Shown one piece after another: positions 1 through 5,030 of a stretch of DNA of 5,030 nucleotides. A program made the position numbers and the translations under genes. Location of the stretch: NCBI GenBank assembly GCA_031266495.1, contig JAISAX010000189.1, forward strand, positions 1-5,030, read 5' to 3'. The notes below the pieces were generated by a model. That model did not search any database. It saw only the letters and a program-made list of their open reading frames with translations, and was not told the origin of the DNA. Source of the DNA: Opitutaceae bacterium. GTDB lineage: Bacteria; Verrucomicrobiota; Verrucomicrobiae; Opitutales; Opitutaceae. Numbering within the stretch: the first letter of the stretch is position 1; the number at the start of each line of letters is the position of its first letter.

Positions 1-825
1 CAGTGCCGCGGGAGCGGGGGGGGGGAGGGGGAGGGGGGGGAGGGGGATGTCCGCCGATTTTAGCGCCGTGATGAGGGCATCGGAGAGGTGTTTTGCATAA
101 AAGGCGTGGCCCTCTGCCGACGGATGGGTTTTGTCAGGGAAAAAGTTTTCGGGAGTGATCCGGTTTTCCCGGAAGAGCGCCCGCACTTCGGGACCGGCAT
201 GGACTTCCGCGAGGTTGTAATGCCGGGCGACGCGATGGAAGGCCGCCACGGACGGCGGCAGGATTCCCTTGTTGTAGCATTCCTCGATCATCGCCCGGTT
301 GGTCGTATAAAACAGGACGATGGCCATGCGCGGATTGCTCCGAAGCGCCTGGCGCACGATGCCCTCCATGCCGTCGAGCGCGACCGGGTTTTTGAAATCG
401 TTCACCGCGAATTCGACGACGAGAAGATCGAGGGGGCCTTTGTCGAGAAGCTGCGCGCCGAGCCGGATTGCGCCGTAAAGGGTGCCGGTGCCGCCGACGG
501 CGGCGAGGCGCGTCTCGACTTTTGCGCCGGTGGTTTTGGCAAACCCGGCCAGGTGTCCGCGGGTCTTTGCGTACCAGGAATCGGCGGGCTTTTTGACTCC
601 GGCTCCCTGCGTGATGGAACCGCCGATGAAACCGGCGCGCACGGTCTGGCCTTCGCGGATTTTTTGCGCGAGAAACGCCATGCCGTGCGCACCGGATGAA
701 ATGGTATCGAAAACCTCCACGTCCGCCCCGCTTGCGACAACAGCGGTGAACTGTATCAAGATGGCGGTGACAATCCGGAGGCGGACAGAGGAAACGGGAC
801 GGTTGCGAAAAAAAGCGGGTGTCAT
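1..825 (-). CDS. Secreted SGNH/GDSL-type hydrolase (probable carbohydrate esterase), 3'-truncated by window edge
   Basis: Hand translation of the minus strand from the ATG at 825 gives 275 codons with no stop, so the C-terminus lies outside the window. Residues 1-34 form a signal peptide: Arg-containing start, hydrophobic stretch around IVTAILIQFTAVV, and an SGA cleavage site before Asp35. SGNH blocks appear in order: block I GFIGGSITQG with nucleophile Ser70; block II Gly in AAVGGTGT (about 108-115); block III VVEFAVND with Asn142; block V FPDKTHPSAEGH with Asp231 and His234. All expected catalytic residues are therefore present. The family hydrolyses ester bonds, commonly acetyl or acyl groups on glycans; substrate here is inferred only from context. 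After the domain (about residue 255) comes a Pro/Leu/Ala-rich stretch (IPLPPLPLPPPAPAAL) that looks like a linker, so a second domain may follow. It starts 20 bases after the beta-helix gene stop, so it is probably the third gene of the operon. The start lacks a Shine-Dalgarno; a C-rich tract sits there instead. TTG at 849 is a less likely start. Confidence 0.88.
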   Translation of the reverse strand, partial: MTPAFFRNRPVSSVRLRIVTAILIQFTAVVASGADVEVFDTISSGAHGMAFLAQKIREGQTVRAGFIGGSITQGAGVKKPADSWYAKTRGHLAGFAKTTGAKVETRLAAVGGTGTLYGAIRLGAQLLDKGPLDLLVVEFAVNDFKNPVALDGMEGIVRQALRSNPRMAIVLFYTTNRAMIEECYNKGILPPSVAAFHRVARHYNLAEVHAGPEVRALFRENRITPENFFPDKTHPSAEGHAFYAKHLSDALITALKSADIPLPPLPLPPPAPAAL

Positions 826-845
826 GACGCAGGGGGGGAGGGGAA

Positions 846-2957
846 TCAATCGCCGGACGGAAGTGGCCAGAGAACGAAACGCCGGTTGTAGTGGTCGAGA
901 TGCTGCCACGGGCCGGGCAGGACGGTTTGGCCGGCGGGCAGCGCGGCTCCGGGGAACTTGTCCGTGAGTTTGACGGCGGGCACGCGCACAAGGAGACCCC
1001 CGGCGTCCGGCGCGATTTCGATTTCGCGAGCGAGTGGACGAAGGATGGCGCGGTCTTTACCCGCGACACTGTGCATGTCGTTGCCGGTGACGAGCCGCCA
1101 CTCGGCGAGCGTGAGCGAGTGGGCGAGATTCCATTGTCCGTAGTCCTTGCGGGAAGCCGCGCCGGTGGTGTCGGCGGTCAGGACCTTGCGCACGTTTGTT
1201 GCGGTGGGGCCGGACACCACGCTGCCCTTGCCGTCATTGAGAACGAAATACGCGTCCCTGGCGGAAATGACGTTGTAGTCGGAAAGGTTGTCTTTCGTGC
1301 GCTCCCCCGCGCCGGGAAAGTTGATCGCGGCGCGCCCGTTTTCCAACAGGAGGTTGTTGAGGACGCGAAGGCCGGATGCCTGCACGGGTTCGCGGACGGG
1401 ATCACCGCGGGTGCCGCCGCGCAAGACGGTCTTGCGGTCGGTGATACGCTGGAAAAACACGCCGTAACGGGCGTTGGCGAAGCAGAGGTTGTGCGCGACG
1501 GTGATGTTGGACGAGTCGTGCCCGTAAATGCCGTCGCCGGCATAGAAGCGGCTAAAGGGGCGGGTGAAGGCCACGATGTTGCGGTCGATGAGGCAGGGAC
1601 CGTTGCCAAGCTCCGTCATGATGCCGCCGCCGGCATTGTTGAGGACGACGTTGCGGGTGATGCGGGCGTGGGTAAACACATTGTCGAGCCAGATGCCGTG
1701 GGCGTCGTTGTCCTGAACGAGGTTGCCCTCGATGCGGGCATTCGTCGCAACGTGAAGCTTGATGCCTGCGTGCTCCTCCCACACCACCCAATGGTCAACG
1801 CGCAGGGGGCGCAGGCCGAGGGCGTTGTTGCGAGCGACGAGGTTGTTTTCGATGACGATGCGCGGGCAGTTCCAGCCGGCCATGCCGCTGAGGCCGTTGT
1901 CGGTGACCTGGTTGCCGCGAAACACATTGTCGTGGGCCAGAATCAGGCGGCGGTCTTCCGCCACGGCGCGGGTGGCGAGGTTGCCGTCCCAAGTCTCGCT
2001 GCCGACGTCGATGCCGATGGTCTTGGCGTGGCGTATGATGTTGTCCTCGACAAGCCAGTTGCCGCCGGCTCGCAGGCTCACTAGACCTCCTTGCGGGAAG
2101 GGACCGCGATTGGCGGCGTGCTCAAAGACGAAGCCGCGAATGACGATGTGCCTGAGGCCGCGTCGTGACGGGGCGAATACACGGTCGCGGACGCTCAACT
2201 CGACGAGGCGCTGGTCGAGCGTCCTGGAGGAAGGTGAAAAGTGAACAAGCAGGCCGTCGCCCTGGTCGTTGACGATCCAGGTGCCGGGCGTGGCGAGCAC
2301 GGCGTCGCGTGTCTCGACTTCGGTCAGAGGGACGCCGTCCACGAAAATCTGTCCGAGCGTGCGGGGGCGGCGACCAGGCTCCTTGTCGGCGAGCCATTCG
2401 CGAGTGGTGTCGGTCCACGCCGAAACCGGACGGGCGGGCATGGCAGGGAGATTGCGACCGACGACGAGGGCGTTGAGGTAGGGATTGGCGAGGACGGGGG
2501 CGTCCGGATTTGTGTTGTCTTCGTTTGGCTTGAAGAGGGAGGTATCCAGAGGAGCCTCGTGAATTTCGACAGAGTGCGGATTGGATACAGACTTCCAGGC
2601 GGGTCGCCACACTTCGGAGCCGCGCACGAAAACGCGATGGCCGGGCGCGGCTTGCCAAGTAACGGGGGCGTCTTTTGTGCCACCACGAACCGGAGCGATA
2701 TGCTCACGATACACGCCTGGTTGCACGAGGATGGTGTCACCGGGTTGCGCGAGGATGGTGGCTGCGGAGATTGTGCGGAAGGGGTGCGACTCCGCGCCGG
2801 GATTGTCCGTCGGAGAATCGCTGGCCTGCGGGTGATTCCGGTTCACATGCAGTATCCGTGCTTTCGCGACATAAACGACGGCGAGCAGGGTGAGAATCAA
2901 CCATAACAGTCGGAGAATCGGGAGCGTAAAACGTAGTTTCGTGTTACAGACAATCAT
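846..2957 (-). CDS. Secreted right-handed parallel beta-helix (pectate-lyase-like) protein
   Basis: With the ATG at 2957 the protein is 703 residues. This start gives a clean signal peptide: Lys/Arg-containing n-region, hydrophobic core [14 protein letters not shown] and cleavage site AKA at 31-33. The frame stays open upstream to a TTG at 3011, but that adds 18 unconvincing residues inside the pseudopilin gene. Residues 59-87 carry the usual entry of pectin-lyase-fold proteins (PFRTISAA, then [15 protein letters not shown]). Residues 95-118 follow the pattern [10 protein letters not shown]...V.GSEVW seen in many such proteins. About residues 269-572 contain repeated beta-helix rungs of the type xIxxNxVxxNxxxGI, for example [16 protein letters not shown] and [18 protein letters not shown]-terminal part of about 125 residues follows. 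The fold is well supported; the activity (polysaccharide lyase, glycoside hydrolase such as a GH141-like enzyme, or binding only) is not. It overlaps the pseudopilin stop by 14 bases, which suggests translational coupling. It probably acts in the periplasm, at the surface or outside the cell. Confidence 0.9.
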   Translation of the reverse strand: MIVCNTKLRFTLPILRLLWLILTLLAVVYVAKARILHVNRNHPQASDSPTDNPGAESHPFRTISAATILAQPGDTILVQPGVYREHIAPVRGGTKDAPVTWQAAPGHRVFVRGSEVWRPAWKSVSNPHSVEIHEAPLDTSLFKPNEDNTNPDAPVLANPYLNALVVGRNLPAMPARPVSAWTDTTREWLADKEPGRRPRTLGQIFVDGVPLTEVETRDAVLATPGTWIVNDQGDGLLVHFSPSSRTLDQRLVELSVRDRVFAPSRRGLRHIVIRGFVFEHAANRGPFPQGGLVSLRAGGNWLVEDNIIRHAKTIGIDVGSETWDGNLATRAVAEDRRLILAHDNVFRGNQVTDNGLSGMAGWNCPRIVIENNLVARNNALGLRPLRVDHWVVWEEHAGIKLHVATNARIEGNLVQDNDAHGIWLDNVFTHARITRNVVLNNAGGGIMTELGNGPCLIDRNIVAFTRPFSRFYAGDGIYGHDSSNITVAHNLCFANARYGVFFQRITDRKTVLRGGTRGDPVREPVQASGLRVLNNLLLENGRAAINFPGAGERTKDNLSDYNVISARDAYFVLNDGKGSVVSGPTATNVRKVLTADTTGAASRKDYGQWNLAHSLTLAEWRLVTGNDMHSVAGKDRAILRPLAREIEIAPDAGGLLVRVPAVKLTDKFPGAALPAGQTVLPGPWQHLDHYNRRFVLWPLPSGD

Positions 2958-3600
2958 TGTAAAATTGAGCAGCGGATGAGGGATCAGGAAGGGTAGAAAC
3001 GTGGCCGTCAAAGAAGAGGACGTTGATTTTGCCGCGATGACGGAAAAGCGCGTTCCGGTTCGCCGCCGATTTGTTCATGTAATAGGAACTGGCATCGGCG
3101 AGGTAGAGGGTGCGCGAGGGGGTCTCGATGTCGCTGAGGAAAATCTTTGACGTGTCCCAGTAAGTCGGCGGAAGCCCTATCCGTTGCGCATTGAGGCCGT
3201 AGGAAATGTTGGTGATGTGGTCGGTCTTGTCGTCCTGCACCGTGGAGCGATCTTTTGTGTCGTCCGGACACATCCAGATGCCGGATCGGGCCAGCATGTC
3301 GCCCTTGTTGAGCGCAGGCAGGTAGCCGCCGTTTTTCAGCGCATTATAGAACGCCGGTGGCAGGGTACGGAGCGTGTTGTCCTGACTGAAAAGCGCGGCG
3401 GCCACGCCGAGTTGGCGGAGGTTGGATACACAACGGACGCGCCTGGCGGTGGAGCGCACGGTGCTGATTCCGGCCAGGGTCAGCGCGGCAAGGATGCCGA
3501 TGATGGCAATGACGGCCAGCAATTCGACCAGCGTAAAACCTCTGGCGGAAGGGCGAAGATGGCCGGAGGCGAATGACAGGGGATATGGAGTTATTTTCAT
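2944..3600 (-). CDS. Type IV pilin-like pseudopilin with H-X9-DG signature
   Basis: The protein is 218 residues from the ATG at 3600. Residues 20-26 (RGFTLVE) are a class III prepilin signal: cleavage after Gly21, methylation-type Phe22 and Glu at +5 (Glu26). The hydrophobic helix [19 protein letters not shown] follows directly. A short basic leader ([10 protein letters not shown]...RPSARG) precedes it, which favours this start; in-frame ATG 3669 and TTG 3675 would add an odd Ala/Gly-rich extension covering a hairpin. Further on are an IWMCPDD motif (about 108-114) and, near the C-terminus, His188 followed by nine residues and Asp198-Gly199 ([12 protein letters not shown]). That is the H-X9-DG processing-associated signature of pseudopilins expanded in Verrucomicrobiota, Lentisphaerota and Planctomycetota. 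Such proteins are cut by a prepilin peptidase and inserted in the inner membrane as part of a type II secretion or pilus-like structure; no assembly ATPase or peptidase lies in this window. It is the first gene of the minus-strand operon, downstream of the putative operator repeats. Confidence 0.92.
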   Translation of the reverse strand: MKITPYPLSFASGHLRPSARGFTLVELLAVIAIIGILAALTLAGISTVRSTARRVRCVSNLRQLGVAAALFSQDNTLRTLPPAFYNALKNGGYLPALNKGDMLARSGIWMCPDDTKDRSTVQDDKTDHITNISYGLNAQRIGLPPTYWDTSKIFLSDIETPSRTLYLADASSYYMNKSAANRNALFRHRGKINVLFFDGHVSTLPDPSSAAQFYNDCL

Positions 3601-3724
3601 GGCGAAAACCGGAGCGGCGGAACCGCCTGCCTGAAAAGCAGCGGAACAAGTCGCTTGCCGGGTGTTCATTGGCAACGTCCACAGTTTTCACCGGATCGCC
3701 TTCGCCTGCCAACCCGCAAGGACG

Positions 3725-3738
3725 TGACATTGCCGACA
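3725..3738 (+). promoter_or_regulatory. Putative operator half-site 1, TGACATTGCCGACA
   Basis: This 14-mer matches the copy at 3745 in 13 of 14 positions. The two copies start exactly 20 bases apart in the same orientation, so they lie on nearly the same DNA face. AraC-family proteins have two helix-turn-helix motifs and often bind direct repeats about 20-21 bases apart. The site lies about 125 bases upstream of the pseudopilin start and 87 bases upstream of the regulator start. Assignment to the neighbouring regulator is inference. Confidence 0.5.
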
Positions 3739-3744
3739 AGCTCG

Positions 3745-3760
3745 TGACATTTCCGACATC
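3745..3760 (+). promoter_or_regulatory. Putative operator half-site 2, TGACATTTCCGACATC
   Basis: This copy matches the site at 3835 in 15 of 16 bases and the site at 3725 in 13 of its first 14. It pairs with the 3725 copy at 20-base spacing. The motif is asymmetric (a direct repeat, not a palindrome), which fits an AraC-type protein better than a LacI-type repressor. Confidence 0.5.
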
Positions 3761-3811
3761 GCTTCGCAAAGCATTTTCCGCTACCCAACCCTGATCCGCC
3801 ATCCAAACCTT

Positions 3812-4897
3812 ATGCCCCGACATCCCGATCATAATGACATTTCCGGCATCCGCCCCCTGATGGGTGCCATTTCGGAGGGCAGGCCCCGCGAGGCGTTCAC
3901 ACGGTTACTGGAGAGAGTGCTGGGCGCGAACGACGGCGCCGGCACCGGATCCGTTCCCGCTGCCGTGCTCGCTCACGAAAACAATCCGGGCCGGCTGCCC
4001 GAAACCAACGACATCGACGGACCGCGCGGGACCAACTTTTCATGCGTGGCCGTGCCACGCTTCATTTTTGTTCTCGGCGGCACCTATCGGGTAGTGCGCA
4101 ACCTCGACGACCGCTCGCAGGACAGGATTGTACGGAACGGGGAGTTTTACTGGATCCACTCCGGCGGCTGGAACCTCATCCGTAACGATGCCACGCGTAC
4201 GGTGCTCTCCGTAATCTTCGAACAATGCCACATACGGTTTCTCTGGTATCATCACAAACGCGAACCTGTTCCGGGTGCCGTTCGTATTCGCAGGGCACAT
4301 ACCGAGTTGCGCTATCGCACGCATGCGCCGGCCGGAGCAGGGTTGCAGCATGCGGTCGCCCTCATGGGAGCCGCCGTCGCCGCCGGCCAGGAACCGGCCT
4401 GCGACACAGGGACGCTACGATCCACGGCGCGCACGCTCCTCGCGTGGTGCCTGCACGAACTGCGAACCGATGCCGCGCTGGCGACTGCCGCAAACACATC
4501 GGGAACGCTCGCGCCGGGACGACGGACATTTGACGAAATCTGCGCCTACGTCGCCGAGCATCTCCAGGGAGACCTGAGCCGCGAGCAGGTGGTGGGCGTT
4601 TTCCGGATCAGCGAGGATCACCTGACCCGGCTGTTTCGCATCCACGCGCAGTGCGGATTCGTGGAGTTCGTGCGCGGGGAGCGGTTCCGGCTGGCCGAAC
4701 GGCTGCTCGCCACCAGCCGCCTCTCGGTCAAGGAGGTGGCCGCGGCCTGCGGGTTCAACCTGAGCGAGTACTTCATCAAGCGCTTCCGCGAGCAGCACGG
4801 CGTCACACCGATGGTGTGGCGCCGGCGGGGACAGGAGGCCTGGAGCAGCGAAGCCGCAACGAAAGCAGGCGACCCAACCGCGAATGGACGCGAATGA
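3812..4897 (+). CDS. AraC-family transcriptional regulator
   Basis: The protein is 361 residues from the ATG at 3812. The C-terminal part (about 238-340) is a complete AraC-type DNA-binding domain with two helix-turn-helix units. The first, about 256-276, is LSREQVVGVFRISEDHLTRLF. The second, about 303-335, has the family hallmark SVKEVAAACGF, then YFIKRFREQHGVTP. The N-terminal part (about 75-170) looks like a cupin-type effector-binding beta barrel, for example FIFVLGGTYRVV and GEFYWIHSGGWNLI, but its ligand is not recognisable. It is divergent from the pseudopilin operon, so it is probably the local activator and perhaps autoregulated through the TGACATT repeats. The start is uncertain: ATG 3860 (345 residues) is equally free of a Shine-Dalgarno and would leave repeat copy 3 in the leader. 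The last residues (TANGRE) come from a tandem repeat at the 3' end, so the tail may be a late addition. Confidence 0.93.
   Translation: MPRHPDHNDISGIRPLMGAISEGRPREAFTRLLERVLGANDGAGTGSVPAAVLAHENNPGRLPETNDIDGPRGTNFSCVAVPRFIFVLGGTYRVVRNLDDRSQDRIVRNGEFYWIHSGGWNLIRNDATRTVLSVIFEQCHIRFLWYHHKREPVPGAVRIRRAHTELRYRTHAPAGAGLQHAVALMGAAVAAGQEPACDTGTLRSTARTLLAWCLHELRTDAALATAANTSGTLAPGRRTFDEICAYVAEHLQGDLSREQVVGVFRISEDHLTRLFRIHAQCGFVEFVRGERFRLAERLLATSRLSVKEVAAACGFNLSEYFIKRFREQHGVTPMVWRRRGQEAWSSEAATKAGDPTANGRE
3835..3850 (+). promoter_or_regulatory. Putative distal operator copy 3, TGACATTTCCGGCATC, within the 5' end of the regulator gene
   Basis: The third copy lies 90 bases from copy 2. It falls inside the regulator coding region if translation begins at 3812, or just upstream of the alternative ATG at 3860. 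A copy at this place could serve autoregulation. A shorter match, CCGACATC, occurs at 3817-3824, and a weaker relative (TGCCATTTCGG) at 3865. Confidence 0.4.
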
Positions 4898-4910
4898 ACG
4901 CGAATGAAAG
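4881..4910. repeat. Tandem decamer repeat, three units of CGAATGrACG, overlapping the regulator stop codon
   Basis: Three consecutive 10-base units are visible: CGAATGGACG, CGAATGAACG and CGAATGAAAG. The stop codon of the regulator (4895-4897) lies in the second unit. Similar CGCGAATG-rich short tandem units occur dispersed between genes in many Verrucomicrobiota and related genomes, by general recollection. Only the local tandem structure is seen directly. Confidence 0.7.
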
Positions 4911-4936
4911 CAAAGCCTGCGGATGCATTGTTTTTT
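4911..4936 (+). terminator. Possible weak Rho-independent terminator of the regulator gene
   Basis: CAAAGC (4911-4916) and GCATTG (4925-4930) can pair with one A-A mismatch around an eight-base loop, followed by six T residues (4931-4936). The position, 14 bases after the regulator stop, is right. The stem is short and imperfect, so this is a weak call. Confidence 0.28.
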
Positions 4937-4988
4937 CAGGTTCATCTACGTTTCCGGAGGAAACAGAGGAGGGATGGTATTGGCCATC

Positions 4989-5026
4989 GGCGCGGGAGCG
5001 CCTGGGACCGCCGGCATCTTGCCGGC
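4989..5026. repeat. Two adjacent hairpins, probable interspersed repeat element running off the window
   Basis: The first hairpin pairs GGCGC (4989-4993) with GCGCC (4998-5002) around a GGGA tetraloop. The second pairs GCCGGCA (5010-5016) with TGCCGGC (5020-5026) around TCT. On the minus strand the second reads as codons for AGKMPAVPG, a string I recall from spurious proteins made of interspersed repeats in Verrucomicrobiota and Lentisphaerota genomes. It could also act as a bidirectional transcription stop, but no T-run follows inside the window. Confidence 0.45.
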
Positions 5027-5030
5027 CCCG

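Larger units (their letters stand above)
3601..3811. promoter_or_regulatory. Divergent control region between the pseudopilin operon and the AraC-type regulator
   Basis: These 211 bases separate the two divergent start codons, so both promoters should lie here. I see no strong sigma-70 promoter in either direction. The best minus-strand candidate is TTGGCA at 3712-3707, five of six matches to a -35 box, but the -10 position 17-18 bases on (GAAAAC/AAAACT) is poor; that would suit an activator-dependent promoter. The half near the regulator holds two copies of the TGACATT direct repeat. The half near the pseudopilin holds a GC hairpin (GGCGG/CCGCC, about 3617-3628). No convincing Shine-Dalgarno precedes either start codon. 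Confidence 0.6.

Noticed and set aside
88..699. Plus-strand open frame of 203 codons
   Set aside because: Antisense to the SGNH hydrolase; no recognisable motif, explained by high GC at third codon positions.
134..1069. Minus-strand open frame of 311 codons, rich in Arg/Pro/His
   Set aside because: It is in another frame from the SGNH gene and crosses the end of the beta-helix gene. Its low-complexity composition is typical of a shifted frame in GC-rich DNA, while the true frame shows a signal peptide and all SGNH motifs.
891..2084. Long plus-strand open frame of 397 codons
   Set aside because: It lies exactly opposite the beta-helix gene. The Val/Ala/Asp/Gly-rich composition mirrors the sense codons and shows no domain.
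2241..2906. Plus-strand open frame of 221 codons
   Set aside because: Antisense to the N-terminal half of the beta-helix protein, without any family signature.
2950..2960. Perfect DNA palindrome ACAAT-C-ATTGT as an operator
   Set aside because: It is only 11 bases, single copy, and lies over a start codon inside an operon, far from the promoter region; chance is the simplest explanation.
2958..3011. TTG start giving the beta-helix protein 18 extra residues
   Set aside because: ATG 2957 gives a normal signal peptide directly at the N-terminus; the extension would bury it and overlaps the conserved pseudopilin C-terminus.
3707..3712. TTGGCA as a -35 box for the pseudopilin operon
   Set aside because: No acceptable -10 box at 16-18 bases spacing, so it is mentioned only as a candidate in the control region.
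3344..3832. Minus-strand open frame of 162 codons starting within the regulator
   Set aside because: It runs through the control region and into the pseudopilin in the wrong frame. The pseudopilin frame carries the prepilin and H-X9-DG motifs.
4415..4945. Minus-strand open frame of 176 codons
   Set aside because: Antisense to the AraC-type DNA-binding domain; its start lies in the repeat-rich tail. No independent support.

Overview
The window looks like a piece of a high-GC Verrucomicrobiota genome, most likely from the Opitutaceae or a close relative. Three things suggest this: a pseudopilin with the H-X9-DG signature next to an AraC-type regulator and secreted carbohydrate-active-type proteins; almost no Shine-Dalgarno sequences; and small dispersed-repeat-like elements between genes. 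The assignment rests on gene content and style, not on a database match.

Layout. A three-gene operon runs leftward on the minus strand: a type IV pilin-like pseudopilin (3600 to 2944), a large secreted right-handed parallel beta-helix protein (2957 to 846, overlapping the pseudopilin by 14 bases), and a secreted SGNH/GDSL-type hydrolase (825 down to 1, cut by the window edge). The last gene has no stop codon in the window and was found by translating the minus strand by hand. A 211-base divergent control region (3601-3811) separates this operon from an AraC-family regulator on the plus strand (3812-4897). The control region and the first codons of the regulator carry copies of a 14-16 base direct repeat, consensus TGACATTkCCGrCA. 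Two copies are spaced exactly 20 bases apart, as expected for AraC-type binding sites. The last 133 bases hold a tandem decamer repeat that overlaps the regulator stop codon, a weak terminator-like structure, and two adjacent hairpins resembling an interspersed repeat.

How the genes may work together (inference). The regulator would sense a sugar or oligosaccharide through its N-terminal domain and switch on the divergent operon. The pseudopilin, processed by a prepilin peptidase encoded elsewhere, may serve export or surface assembly. The beta-helix protein would bind or cleave a polysaccharide, and the SGNH hydrolase would remove ester groups such as acetyl groups from the same glycan. The window would then be a small glycan-use cassette with its own pseudopilin. 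The exact substrate cannot be read from the sequence.
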